Shown piece after piece: positions 40,314-51,075 of a stretch of 64,000 bases of DNA. Within the stretch, counting starts at the first letter, position 1; each line of letters starts with the position of its first letter. The notes under the pieces were generated by a model, which had not been told where the DNA came from, did no database searches, and saw only the letters and a program-made list of their open reading frames with translations. The translations under genes and the position numbers were made by a program. The stretch spans positions 10,852,501 through 10,916,500 of the forward strand of contig OZ020517.1 of the NCBI GenBank assembly GCA_963971425.1, in the 5' to 3' direction. This stretch comes from Bryoerythrophyllum caledonicum (lineage: Eukaryota; Streptophyta; Bryopsida; Pottiales; Pottiaceae).

Positions 40314-42628
40314 TGTCGTGTACAGAGGGGAGCGCTTTGAGAATTCACGGGGAATCTGGCTGCAACCGGAATAGATGGCAGGAGAGTCCAGTCGTGTCTT
40401 CAATTCTTCAAATCTTCATATCTTCATCTCTTCGACTCTTCAAACAGCTCCCCGTTGGCCTATCCTGTGGTGGCTCTAAACGGGTTTAGGGTAAAGGTAA
40501 GGTGATAAGAACCCACGGCCTCGGACGGGTAAAACGGGACGGCCAGACCACAAGCTGAAACCGTCCGAAAGATTGGCTCCTAAAATTCAAACCCACGGTG
40601 ACCAGCAATCGCGCCTCACCGGTGGGAACAACATAAATACGACCGTGTGGGTGATCAACCCCACTTCGCCGCAACAAAATTTACGAAGCAGAATTGAAAA
40701 GAACTAGCCTCCAAATCCGGCTGGGAATAACAAAAAAAAGACAACGAGCCTCCAAATCCGGCTAGGAATAACAAGCCACAAGCCACAACACACGAGTCTT
40801 CATGTCTTCTTATCTTCTAGTCTTCAAGTCTTCAAGTCTTCAAGTGTTCAAAAACACTAAGAAACTCAAAAGAAGTGTTCAAAAACACAATGGAAAAATT
40901 TCCATCAAGGCTGTAACCTTCAAACAAGTGCCATAGATGACTCAAAACTCCAACTACTAAGTTTAATAACTTTCTGTAAAGCTAACACAAATAACTAACA
41001 CTCCTCCAAATTTCAAATCATTCTAAACTACTGTCCGAAAGTTATGTGAGTTCAAAGTTCCGCCCTTCTAGAAATTCAATCGCTCATAACTTCTTTTTCA
41101 AAACTCCAAATCTTAATTGTAATAGCTTTTTGGAGAGCTATAACAATGGTGCACACACCTTCCAAATCTCAAACCATTCTAAACTACTGTCCAAAAGTTA
41201 TGGCTTGTTGAAACCTCTGCCCTCTCAATGGATGGCCTCGGGTTTTTACAATTTCAAACCTTCATAACTTTTGCAATTCAACTCTAATCAACTTGAATGA
41301 TAAATTTATGGAAAGCTAAACAAAAGTTATATAACTCCTGAAATTTTCAAAGAAAGACGCAAAAACTACAAACTTTGGTGGCCGCCCGAATCTCTGCTCC
41401 TCTTCGTTGGGTGGCAGCAGACCCTCCTCCACTCACACGCTTGTAACTTTTTGCCCACAACTCCAAATCAAGCGAAAATAATCTCTCTGGAAGCGCATCT
41501 CAAAGAGGAAGAAACCCTCAAAATTTCATTCAAAAAAATTGCTTACAACCAGAGTTCTCGCCCATCAAACTCTCGGCTCTCTACACACCCACACACACTT
41601 TCTCTCCAAAGCACACTAACTTCTTTTTCCCCCAAAACCCGACTAGGAGGGAGAGAGAAGATGCCTACCTACCCTCTAGACCCCTAAGGTGGATAAGATC
41701 AGCCCATGTGCATATCACATGGGCCTCAAAACACCCATTGGCTCTAGGAAAACTCAAAAGATAAGTATCTACTTATCTTTAAAGGTCAACAAACCTTTAG
41801 AGTTCTAACTAGGAGGTAAACTACCCTCTATCTACCATCTTTTAACTTCTAACATTCAAATGAAACACAAAACACAAAAATTTAGTACAAAGCTTCAATC
41901 AAAAACAAGTAGAGGTAAAAACTAAAGTCAAAGAATAGTGCTACTCCATCTGCAAGAACTTGAGGATGCGCTTGATAGTACTTGCAATGTAATCTGCACG
42001 TTGAGTCTTTGTCAAAGGATTCACTGGCCCTTCTAACCAACGATGGTGGCCAGTGCTTAGCTCGATTGGCCTAGGTATACAGAAATAATGGTCTTCGTTC
42101 AGGCCCTCGAAACTGCCTTCAAATGTCACTTCACGGGTGCCTGGTTCAACACATCCAGTTTGAAGTAAGATTACTAAAACACGCGCGTCCTTTTGGAGAT
42201 TACCATGCCAACGCTGCTCAACACGAGGCTGCTTTAGCGGACGAGAAGATCCAGCTTCATCTTGCGGGTGAAATGGCAATGGTGAAGAAACCGCCGGCTG
42301 GGATGGTTGAATTGGCAACTGAGACAAGGAAAGCTGTAAATCTACCTCCGGTTCAGACTCTTGATCTTGTGACTCCATAAAAACCCTCCAGTTCGACATA
42401 TTAGTCCGAACTTCAAATCCAAACACAAACTCTAAGAACGTAAAGGAATACTTCGAATTGGTGAATATTGTTTACGGCTTTCGCCTTTTAAACAATTCCA
42501 TGAGCAATAAGCGTCACCTTGAAGCTACTGGAAGCGTCACCAATAAGTTTCGTCCTTCTAATCAAAGATCTTTCCAAAAAGGTAAACAAGTAAATATTTT
42601 ATACACTGAAAATATTTACATCAGGACA
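40314..42628 (-). repeat. LTR 2 (shared: 5' LTR of copy 1 and 3' LTR of copy 2)
   Basis: It starts TGTCGTGTAC and ends ATCAGGACA. It matches LTR3 wherever I compared and differs from LTR1 at the tenth base and at the TTGTCC/TTGCCC position (41454). One LTR serves two internal regions, so this is not two independent insertions. Confidence 0.95.
41941..42426 (-). CDS. LTR-encoded 161-residue protein (LTR 2)
   Basis: The predicted protein is the same as in LTRs 1 and 3. In this central LTR the ORF lies both downstream of pol of copy 2 and upstream of gag of copy 1. Function is unknown. Confidence 0.5.
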   Translation of the reverse strand: MFGFEVRTNMSNWRVFMESQDQESEPEVDLQLSLSQLPIQPSQPAVSSPLPFHPQDEAGSSRPLKQPRVEQRWHGNLQKDARVLVILLQTGCVEPGTREVTFEGSFEGLNEDHYFCIPRPIELSTGHHRWLEGPVNPLTKTQRADYIASTIKRILKFLQME

Positions 42629-42644
42629 TTCACCCCCTCTAAAC
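42629..42644 (-). other. Polypurine tract, copy 2
   Basis: Same sequence and position relative to LTR2 as in copy 1. Confidence 0.8.
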
Positions 42645-42671
42645 CTGCACATCCTTTGGTATGTGCCAAAC

Positions 42672-45600
42672 TCAGGGGTCTTCATTATCTTGGTGATCAT
42701 GTAGTGCATCTTCGAATGTTTCATGATCTTCTTCGGTCTCATCTTCCTCTGTATCTTGGTCTGGGATCATGAAGCTATTCAAGTCCTCATCATTGAATCT
42801 GCCATCTCTTCTTCTGAATGCTTTGATCCTCTTTCCAGCTATTGGTACACGCAGAAGAGTCCTGTCTAATTCCCGAAGTGAATAAGTGCCATTTTCATAG
42901 ACTTTGACCACAATATAGGGTCCAAACCATCTTTTGGCAAATTTACGCACTGTAATGTGTTGGTGTTCCAAGGTACTATCAAAGACAAGTACACAATCAC
43001 CTTCTTCGATTTTCTTCACCCTCAGCCGGTGTGTCTTGTCAAAGCGCTCTTTGTTGCTAAGCCTTGCAGTCTTTAATTTTTCCAATGCCACCTCCAGGTC
43101 CTCAGGCAATCTTTCAAGTTGTTGAATGCGAAGTTCTAACAACCTTTCTCTGGTAATTCCGTCCTCCCATGAAAGAAACATCCATGTAGGAATGTTTGCT
43201 TCCCCTGGCATCATTGGCTTCTGACCATGCATAAGCTCCACAGGCATGTAACCAGTCACAGTACTATGTGTGGTTCTATCAGCCCATAGAGCAAATGGAA
43301 GTAGTTTCGGCCACACACTAGGCTTTCCTTTGCAGGCCTTGACTAGAGCATGAATGATTGGAGGATGACCTCTCTCAATTTTGCCGTTGGCCTCAGGATT
43401 GTAAGCCGTAGTCAGCTTCAACTGCACACCATATCGCTTGAAGAATTCTTTGGCTTCACTAGCATTCAATTCTCCTCTGTCAGCTCTCATCCGACCAATA
43501 CTCCCATACCGACTAAAAATGTCTTCAAGTATAAATCGGCACACATTCTCTGTTGCCTTGGTCTCCAAAGCCCTTCCTTCGACAAAGTTTGAGAGCTCTT
43601 CCCGGGCGAAAACAAGGTACTTCATTCCCCACATTGCACTTGGCATGGCAACCAAATCAATCATCCATTGAAAATGGAGTGCAACGGGGTAAGTGGGATG
43701 TAATTCGTCTCTGTGCCGCACCTTGGATTGTAATTGGCATATTGCAGAGGAAGCTACATACTCTTCAACATCTTTATATAGCCCTTTCCACCAATATCTC
43801 TCCTTAATTTTTGTATACGTGGCCCACACTCCTCTGTGACCAGCCCAAAGTGTATCATGAAACTCTTGTAGAACTTGGGTCTTGGTTTCAGAGTCTCCCA
43901 CCACTCTTAACGGCACTTCACTAGCTATTTTTGCCCTCTTCCATAGAAATCCATCTTTCAACAGATATCCATAAGACTGATGTCTGATGTCTTTGAATGT
44001 CTTATCCATCCAACTTCTTTGTCGCTCCATTGTGCTCAAGTAGAGCCCAATATCTCTCAGCTTTCCTTCGTACAACTCAGACTTGAAAGGCAATACTCTA
44101 GTAGACGAACTTTTACCATCTATGTTCATCACATAGCCCCCGTGTAACAATTCTTCACCATGTTCATAAGCCATCATCTCTTCTTCATTGAAATACCTTG
44201 CTCTAGACAACATATCCGCTACAGAATTCTTTCTGCCTTCAATGTGAACAAGAACAGGGTTCAAAGACTTGATGTAGGCTATCCAGCGCAGCATCGCAAT
44301 GTCTGGTGAAGAACAATTTGCTATCATCCCCAGCAAAGGCAAGCAGTCAGTTTCTAAAACTACCTCCGCACCAATCAAGTAGTTTCTGTCCACTTTTAGA
44401 GCAGTAAGGGCACCCCAAAGTTCTCTTTTTACTTGTGGGTAAACCCTCTGCCGCTCTGTCAAGATCCTTGCTCCAAATCGGATAGCAAATCTATTCCCTT
44501 CTTCATCATCCTGTCCAACAGCCCATCCAATTGCAATTGGACTCGTATCAACAGTTACAATCACCGGTCTTCCACAAGTATAACTCACTTGTTTAAGAAC
44601 CGATGGTGATTCCAAGATTCTCTTCAGCTCCATCATAGCTCGGTCTTGCTCACGCTGCCAAACAAATTTGTTTCTCTTGCGCAATAGCTTGTAAAGAGGT
44701 TCTGATATATGAGCAAAATGAGGGATCCAAATTTGGTAGAAGACACAGGCTCCTAAAAACCTCCTTACTTCAGTGATATTGCTACAGGCCTTCATTCTCC
44801 CAATAGCATCCACCTTCTCAGGGTTAGGTTTTCTTCCATAAGAACCACATAAGTGTTCAACCACCAAAATCTCATCAACCCCAAACTTGGATTTCTCAAT
44901 GGAGAGAGTCAAATTGACCTCCTCCAATTTGTTCAAGATTTTGGCTACATCTTCAATATGATTACTCACAAAGGCTTTGCAACCATCATCTTGAATGGTT
45001 AAGTCTCTTCCTTTCTCCTCGCACCCTTTCATGGGAATGTCATCCACAAAAGGTATGGTTTTCTCAGGCACAAAGTCTCTTAGGATTTGATTCATGGCGC
45101 TCTGCATATGTGCCACCGAGTTGGTAGCACCTTGAGGCAATGTACACATGCGCACTAATCCAAGTGGAGTCTTCATGGTTGTTAAATCTCTGCTCTCAGC
45201 AGCTAGTTGAAATTGATCATAACCAGAGTATAGATCTCCAATGGAATAAATTGCATGCCCCGCAAATGCTTCAGCTACTTCATCAACAATAGGCCCTGAG
45301 CCCTTGTTTCTGATTGTCACTCCATTTGCTGGCTGCATATCTTGAATGAACCTCAATGCTCCCGATTTCTTTGGCACTGTGAACCATCGATTTGAATATG
45401 GAGCCATTGAAGGTTCAAGTATGCCCATGCGTGTCTTTTCTTTGAGCAACTCTACAAGCTTCGGAAGTAGAGCTCTAGGCACAGGTATAGGCTTCAAATC
45501 CCATGGTACATGCGGTACCGTAAAAATAACCATTGGTGCCACAATAGTTGGATGTACACATCCAATTTCATCTGGCGAAGAAGCAAAGGCCTTTCCATGC

Positions 45601-46232
45601 TTCGAAAGCATATCTTGAAATTTCTTCTTCTCCGGCTCAGTTAAAAAATCATCTCCACCAATCTTCAAGTTTGCCAAAGTCTCTTTGGTGAACTTGTGTC
45701 CAATCCTCCTTGCTTCTCTCAAACTTGGCTCTTTCTCAGCTTGTCTGATATGATCATCAGTGTCAGGTGGTAGCTGAGTAGCCACTGGCTTCACCTTCTT
45801 GGCCACAGTTTTGTATCTTGTATGAACTGAAGCTTCCGGTCTCTGCCCATCAATTCTTGAACTATCAAAGCTTGTTATTGCTGTGGAAATCTCATGATAC
45901 ATTGCACTTGTATGCACATTGACAAAGCAATGAGTAGCTCCCTTCGCATCCGTGTTTATTTTTAGATCTTGCAAAGTCTGCAAGATATCATCTGGCATTC
46001 CATTCTCTTCATAAATACCAGAAATAGTCTCATCTTCTTCTAAAACCTTCATCTTTTTTAGATTTTTCTCCATCTTTTTCACAAACTTTCTATATACAGG
46101 GTCCAAATCTTTGACACCCGTAAAGCTCACAAAGCCGCACTCTGTCACACTTAAAAATCCACACCTAATGTTGGTGTGTACATTGGGGAACTCGCCAATC
46201 TTAATTCCCTTAGCACCCGTGGATCCCCACAT
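42672..46232 (-). CDS. pol: Pol: reverse transcriptase, RNase H, integrase, copy 2 (1186 residues from ATG)
   Basis: Domains and motifs are as in copy 1: FVDDI, VTVDTSP/LETDC, HDTLWAGH, WMIDLV/RADRGEL/NGKIERG and WFGPY. Four residue differences are visible: LKINTD for LKTNTD, SAMWG for STMWG, TVTGYM for TVTSYM, and LDRTLL for LDGTLL. None touches a catalytic residue. The frame is fully open. Confidence 0.95.
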   Translation of the reverse strand: MWGSTGAKGIKIGEFPNVHTNIRCGFLSVTECGFVSFTGVKDLDPVYRKFVKKMEKNLKKMKVLEEDETISGIYEENGMPDDILQTLQDLKINTDAKGATHCFVNVHTSAMYHEISTAITSFDSSRIDGQRPEASVHTRYKTVAKKVKPVATQLPPDTDDHIRQAEKEPSLREARRIGHKFTKETLANLKIGGDDFLTEPEKKKFQDMLSKHGKAFASSPDEIGCVHPTIVAPMVIFTVPHVPWDLKPIPVPRALLPKLVELLKEKTRMGILEPSMAPYSNRWFTVPKKSGALRFIQDMQPANGVTIRNKGSGPIVDEVAEAFAGHAIYSIGDLYSGYDQFQLAAESRDLTTMKTPLGLVRMCTLPQGATNSVAHMQSAMNQILRDFVPEKTIPFVDDIPMKGCEEKGRDLTIQDDGCKAFVSNHIEDVAKILNKLEEVNLTLSIEKSKFGVDEILVVEHLCGSYGRKPNPEKVDAIGRMKACSNITEVRRFLGACVFYQIWIPHFAHISEPLYKLLRKRNKFVWQREQDRAMMELKRILESPSVLKQVSYTCGRPVIVTVDTSPIAIGWAVGQDDEEGNRFAIRFGARILTERQRVYPQVKRELWGALTALKVDRNYLIGAEVVLETDCLPLLGMIANCSSPDIAMLRWIAYIKSLNPVLVHIEGRKNSVADMLSRARYFNEEEMMAYEHGEELLHGGYVMNIDGKSSSTRVLPFKSELYEGKLRDIGLYLSTMERQRSWMDKTFKDIRHQSYGYLLKDGFLWKRAKIASEVPLRVVGDSETKTQVLQEFHDTLWAGHRGVWATYTKIKERYWWKGLYKDVEEYVASSAICQLQSKVRHRDELHPTYPVALHFQWMIDLVAMPSAMWGMKYLVFAREELSNFVEGRALETKATENVCRFILEDIFSRYGSIGRMRADRGELNASEAKEFFKRYGVQLKLTTAYNPEANGKIERGHPPIIHALVKACKGKPSVWPKLLPFALWADRTTHSTVTGYMPVELMHGQKPMMPGEANIPTWMFLSWEDGITRERLLELRIQQLERLPEDLEVALEKLKTARLSNKERFDKTHRLRVKKIEEGDCVLVFDSTLEHQHITVRKFAKRWFGPYIVVKVYENGTYSLRELDRTLLRVPIAGKRIKAFRRRDGRFNDEDLNSFMIPDQDTEEDETEEDHETFEDALHDHQDNEDP

Positions 46233-46246
46233 CCCACGTGTGCCCT

Positions 46247-46678
46247 TTAGAAATCCGGAAAGTTCGTAGAAGTTGGTAGAGGGATCTCTCTGAGTTGAAG
46301 CCGATGCCTCTCATTGTCAGGCCTCACCGTTAAGAACTGCACTGACCTCTTTCCATCAACACTTCGAATCCGGGCATAATGAGACCCGTCATCCAACACC
46401 TTGGTCTCCATTCGTGAAGCGGTGATAAATGGTTGGCCCAAAATTATCGGATAGGCACTAAGGTTTTGAACACAGAAGTTTTGCTCAACCTCCACATCTC
46501 CAATTTTTGTGAGTACTGCTGGGCAAGCTCCATGCAGCCGGGTCCGTCCGCTATTGGCTGCTCTCATAATCCACCCATGGTCCGTATCAATCGGCCATTT
46601 GCCCCTTTCATAGACACTCCGAGATATAATGTTGATCTCAGAACCATGATCAACAAGAGCTAAAATGTGGTCATCCAC
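46247..46678 (-). CDS. pro: Aspartic protease, copy 2
   Basis: Same sequence as copy 1, with DHG at the active site and YPIILGQPF downstream. It lies in frame with gag across the UAG and overlaps the upstream extension of pol. Confidence 0.8.
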   Translation of the reverse strand: MDDHILALVDHGSEINIISRSVYERGKWPIDTDHGWIMRAANSGRTRLHGACPAVLTKIGDVEVEQNFCVQNLSAYPIILGQPFITASRMETKVLDDGSHYARIRSVDGKRSVQFLTVRPDNERHRLQLREIPLPTSTNFPDF

Positions 46679-46717
46679 CCCTCCGAGCTTTATCTTCGTC
46701 TCAGTGGTGGCCCTAGC

Positions 46718-46720
46718 CTA
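46718..46720 (-). promoter_or_regulatory. In-frame UAG between gag and protease, copy 2 (candidate readthrough)
   Basis: Identical context to copy 1. Confidence 0.7.
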
Positions 46721-48718
46721 GAACGGTAAATCAAACTCCGTTCTTTCTTCGTTCTCCGTCCTCATCATTTGATCGTACGAGAACTCAAAGGTTCGCGCTT
46801 CCTCCCGAAGATCTTCTTCTTCTTCAACCACTGATTCACTCATCATGGCAAATACCTCGCCAATCTCGGTTTCTTCATCTTTGGTCATGTGAGTGTCCAA
46901 AGCTCTGATCATTACAGTCTCAGCTGTCATCTGCCGCTTTCGCTTAATGATGTCAATAATCAGCTCATGGAAATCTTTCTTGGCTATACCAAGTGCTTCC
47001 CTCAAAGTGAATTCGATTTTGGCATCCAAAATCCTTTCCTCCAATACTCCCTTCAGATCAATGGAAGTCTCAACGTCTGACTGAAGCTTATAGGCAGGTG
47101 CCTTTCCCTTGGCCTTGTTGGAGTCTCCTTTCTCTTCTCCTCTTTTACTGTCACTGGATTGCCTGTTTGGTCCATCCTTCTCTTTCTCTTTATTCTTCTC
47201 CCACCATTCTTTTGGTAATGGTGCATCACTAGGGCGCTCAGTACTAGGGTCCGATGGCTTTGAACGTGTAGGAACCCTCTTTCTCATCTCCTTTGCAGGC
47301 TCATTTTGCATCGGAGATCTTCTCTTTGCTTCTGGCTCAACACCATCGTCAGCATCAAATCTTACACGCTTTTCCTCGACAGAGGCTGCGTGCAACTCAT
47401 CATAGTCTTTCTCTTCATTCATAAAAGCCATGATGCTACTTGCATCCACAGGATCTTCCCACCCAGTTGCCTTTCTGATGGATTGAGCTCCTCTCTTCAT
47501 CAACACTTGTTTTTGAGCATTGAAAACACCAATTGAGTGTTGATCCACTTGAATGTGATATGAATCAGTCTCATGCATTTGAACATAGCTTGATCTTGTT
47601 GTCTTGTCTTCCATGAGCTTCTTCATTCCTCCTCTCCCATAATTGGTCCCCATTGGAGAGCCAGTAGAGGCATCGTGAATTTTCCCGTCTTTGTAGAAGA
47701 CAAGAACATTCTTGAGTGCCTCTTCGTAGGATGCACAGCCCCTGAGACTATGATCAGTCTCCTCATCGCACCAAACACACCTTCTTGAATATTTTCTTGC
47801 ACTTTCAAGTGGCTGAGAAGATGAAGCTCCTCTGGCTTTCTTCAATTCACTAAATTCCACCCTTAGCTCGCGGAAACCCTTGATAAGTTCATCAAGAGCA
47901 TTTTCATCCGTGGTCTTAGTGATCTTCGAGGTAGAGCCCAGATTCGTTGACGGTGATGGAGCAAAAGACACCTTAGGAGACTTTGGTGTATGAATAGGCT
48001 CAGAATCAATTTTTGTTTCTTCTCCTCTTGACCTCACACGTCGTTGTTTGGCCAAAAGAATTACTGTCTCTTCAACTCTCCTCCAATCGTTTGTAAAGCC
48101 ACCTTCTGTAGTCCGATCTCCGAGAAGTAGAAGAAGTCGGTCTTCAAGTGCAGCATCAGTTGCTTGAAGGAAAAGCTCAGTCTTCCTGGATTCAAGAAGA
48201 CGCCTTTCTGCCAAAGGTAACTGGCCAAATTTCTTTTCAAAGTCTCTCAACAACTCGTTGGGACCCATAGTGTTCCCAGGCCGTTGCTCAATCCATTCCA
48301 AGAAAGATCGCTTGGTCATCCTCTCCGAGTCTTCATCGAAATACTCATCTCGAAGTCGCTCAACAAAATTTGCCCACGAGATGACCAATTCTCGAATCTC
48401 TTGCACCCTGTCACGAATATCAGGTACAACCGCCATGTCAAATGTGTGCATCATTTGATTGTCTCCAACTTGATGCACCTCCATCTCACAAATGTACGTT
48501 CGCAAGAATTTGGAAATGTTCTTGCCGTTGAACCTTCCAATCTTGGAAACAACAGCCTTCAGAGCCTTGGTGGCACCTTGTCCACCTTGATTCGCTCTAT
48601 GCTGCTCCATGAACAGGGCCAATGCCCCCAAAATGTCCTCCATCGGCAATTGAACTCCACCGGTACGTCCTCCACCGCCACCGGCAGCTCCTTCGGAGTC
48701 TCCCATACCAAGAACCAC
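46718..48718 (-). CDS. gag: Gag polyprotein, copy 2 (666 residues)
   Basis: The protein shows no residue difference from copy 1, including the C-x2-C-x5-H-x4-C knuckle and the UAG end at 46718-46720. Being closest to the outer 5' LTR (LTR3), this copy has the usual promoter arrangement of a single element. Confidence 0.9.
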   Translation of the reverse strand: MVLGMGDSEGAAGGGGGRTGGVQLPMEDILGALALFMEQHRANQGGQGATKALKAVVSKIGRFNGKNISKFLRTYICEMEVHQVGDNQMMHTFDMAVVPDIRDRVQEIRELVISWANFVERLRDEYFDEDSERMTKRSFLEWIEQRPGNTMGPNELLRDFEKKFGQLPLAERRLLESRKTELFLQATDAALEDRLLLLLGDRTTEGGFTNDWRRVEETVILLAKQRRVRSRGEETKIDSEPIHTPKSPKVSFAPSPSTNLGSTSKITKTTDENALDELIKGFRELRVEFSELKKARGASSSQPLESARKYSRRCVWCDEETDHSLRGCASYEEALKNVLVFYKDGKIHDASTGSPMGTNYGRGGMKKLMEDKTTRSSYVQMHETDSYHIQVDQHSIGVFNAQKQVLMKRGAQSIRKATGWEDPVDASSIMAFMNEEKDYDELHAASVEEKRVRFDADDGVEPEAKRRSPMQNEPAKEMRKRVPTRSKPSDPSTERPSDAPLPKEWWEKNKEKEKDGPNRQSSDSKRGEEKGDSNKAKGKAPAYKLQSDVETSIDLKGVLEERILDAKIEFTLREALGIAKKDFHELIIDIIKRKRQMTAETVMIRALDTHMTKDEETEIGEVFAMMSESVVEEEEDLREEARTFEFSYDQMMRTENEERTEFDLPF

Positions 48719-48735
48719 ACCAGTTGCCTCAAAGC

Positions 48736-48756
48736 TCTCTCAGTGGAAGCACCAAA
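48736..48756 (-). other. Primer-binding-site region, copy 2
   Basis: Identical to the copy 1 site, adjacent to LTR3. Confidence 0.6.
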
Positions 48757-51071
48757 TGTCGTGTACAGAGGGGAGCGCTTTGAGAATTCACGGGGAATCT
48801 GGCTGCAACCGGAATAGATGGCAGGAGAGTCCAGTCGTGTCTTCAATTCTTCAAATCTTCATATCTTCATCTCTTCGACTCTTCAAACAGCTCCCCGTTG
48901 GCCTATCCTGTGGTGGCTCTAAACGGGTTTAGGGTAAAGGTAAGGTGATAAGAACCCACGGCCTCGGACGGGTAAAACGGGACGGCCAGACCACAAGCTG
49001 AAACCGTCCGAAAGATTGGCTCCTAAAATTCAAACCCACGGTGACCAGCAATCGCGCCTCACCGGTGGGAACAACATAAATACGACCGTGTGGGTGATCA
49101 ACCCCACTTCGCCGCAACAAAATTTACGAAGCAGAATTGAAAAGAACTAGCCTCCAAATCCGGCTGGGAATAACAAAAAAAAGACAACGAGCCTCCAAAT
49201 CCGGCTAGGAATAACAAGCCACAAGCCACAACACACGAGTCTTCATGTCTTCTTATCTTCTAGTCTTCAAGTCTTCAAGTCTTCAAGTGTTCAAAAACAC
49301 TAAGAAACTCAAAAGAAGTGTTCAAAAACACAATGGAAAAATTTCCATCAAGGCTGTAACCTTCAAACAAGTGCCATAGATGACTCAAAACTCCAACTAC
49401 TAAGTTTAATAACTTTCTGTAAAGCTAACACAAATAACTAACACTCCTCCAAATTTCAAATCATTCTAAACTACTGTCCGAAAGTTATGTGAGTTCAAAG
49501 TTCCGCCCTTCTAGAAATTCAATCGCTCATAACTTCTTTTTCAAAACTCCAAATCTTAATTGTAATAGCTTTTTGGAGAGCTATAACAATGGTGCACACA
49601 CCTTCCAAATCTCAAACCATTCTAAACTACTGTCCAAAAGTTATGGCTTGTTGAAACCTCTGCCCTCTCAATGGATGGCCTCGGGTTTTTACAATTTCAA
49701 ACCTTCATAACTTTTGCAATTCAACTCTAATCAACTTGAATGATAAATTTATGGAAAGCTAAACAAAAGTTATATAACTCCTGAAATTTTCAAAGAAAGA
49801 CGCAAAAACTACAAACTTTGGTGGCCGCCCGAATCTCTGCTCCTCTTCGTTGGGTGGCAGCAGACCCTCCTCCACTCACACGCTTGTAACTTTTTGCCCA
49901 CAACTCCAAATCAAGCGAAAATAATCTCTCTGGAAGCGCATCTCAAAGAGGAAGAAACCCTCAAAATTTCATTCAAAAAAATTGCTTACAACCAGAGTTC
50001 TCGCCCATCAAACTCTCGGCTCTCTACACACCCACACACACTTTCTCTCCAAAGCACACTAACTTCTTTTTCCCCCAAAACCCGACTAGGAGGGAGAGAG
50101 AAGATGCCTACCTACCCTCTAGACCCCTAAGGTGGATAAGATCAGCCCATGTGCATATCACATGGGCCTCAAAACACCCATTGGCTCTAGGAAAACTCAA
50201 AAGATAAGTATCTACTTATCTTTAAAGGTCAACAAACCTTTAGAGTTCTAACTAGGAGGTAAACTACCCTCTATCTACCATCTTTTAACTTCTAACATTC
50301 AAATGAAACACAAAACACAAAAATTTAGTACAAAGCTTCAATCAAAAACAAGTAGAGGTAAAAACTAAAGTCAAAGAATAGTGCTACTCCATCTGCAAGA
50401 ACTTGAGGATGCGCTTGATAGTACTTGCAATGTAATCTGCACGTTGAGTCTTTGTCAAAGGATTCACTGGCCCTTCTAACCAACGATGGTGGCCAGTGCT
50501 TAGCTCGATTGGCCTAGGTATACAGAAATAATGGTCTTCGTTCAGGCCCTCGAAACTGCCTTCAAATGTCACTTCACGGGTGCCTGGTTCAACACATCCA
50601 GTTTGAAGTAAGATTACTAAAACACGCGCGTCCTTTTGGAGATTACCATGCCAACGCTGCTCAACACGAGGCTGCTTTAGCGGACGAGAAGATCCAGCTT
50701 CATCTTGCGGGTGAAATGGCAATGGTGAAGAAACCGCCGGCTGGGATGGTTGAATTGGCAACTGAGACAAGGAAAGCTGTAAATCTACCTCCGGTTCAGA
50801 CTCTTGATCTTGTGACTCCATAAAAACCCTCCAGTTCGACATATTAGTCCGAACTTCAAATCCAAACACAAACTCTAAGAACGTAAAGGAATACTTCGAA
50901 TTGGTGAATATTGTTTACGGCTTTCGCCTTTTAAACAATTCCATGAGCAATAAGCGTCACCTTGAAGCTACTGGAAGCGTCACCAATAAGTTTCGTCCTT
51001 CTAATCAAAGATCTTTCCAAAAAGGTAAACAAGTAAATATTTTATACACTGAAAATATTTACATCAGGACA
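48757..51071 (-). repeat. LTR 3 (5' LTR of copy 2)
   Basis: This is a full-length LTR with TG...CA ends. It is immediately followed at 51072 by GCGT and then unrelated DNA. On the minus strand it is the promoter-bearing 5' LTR of the whole array. Confidence 0.95.
50384..50869 (-). CDS. LTR-encoded 161-residue protein (LTR 3)
   Basis: Identical predicted protein to the other two LTR copies. Here it is the first ORF of the array on the minus strand and would precede gag in a transcript starting upstream of it. Function is unknown. Confidence 0.5.
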   Translation of the reverse strand: MFGFEVRTNMSNWRVFMESQDQESEPEVDLQLSLSQLPIQPSQPAVSSPLPFHPQDEAGSSRPLKQPRVEQRWHGNLQKDARVLVILLQTGCVEPGTREVTFEGSFEGLNEDHYFCIPRPIELSTGHHRWLEGPVNPLTKTQRADYIASTIKRILKFLQME

Positions 51072-51075
51072 GCGT
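51072..51075. repeat. Right copy of the 4-bp target-site duplication GCGT
   Basis: Matches 31867-31870. Five bases do not match (TGCGT versus GCGTG), so the duplication is 4 bp. Confidence 0.7.

Larger units (their letters stand above)
31871..51071 (-). mobile_element. Tandem Ty3/gypsy retrotransposon array: LTR-internal-LTR-internal-LTR
   Basis: Three 2315-bp LTRs (31871-34185, 40314-42628, 48757-51071) separate two 6128-bp internal regions, with an exact period of 8443 bp. Each copy encodes gag, protease, reverse transcriptase-RNase H and integrase in that order on the minus strand, the Ty3/gypsy order. LTRs 2 and 3 look identical; LTR1 differs at 31880 and near 33011. The two pol proteins differ at four residues that I can see, and the gag proteins at none. 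The array is flanked by GCGT on both sides. Shared-LTR tandem arrays form by unequal recombination between LTRs. Openness of all frames and near-identity point to recent, possibly active elements. Confidence 0.95.

Noticed and set aside
34229-48718. Numerous plus-strand frames of 60-180 codons across the retrotransposon internals
   Set aside because: All are antisense to gag, protease or pol, and repeat identically in both copies only because the DNA is duplicated.
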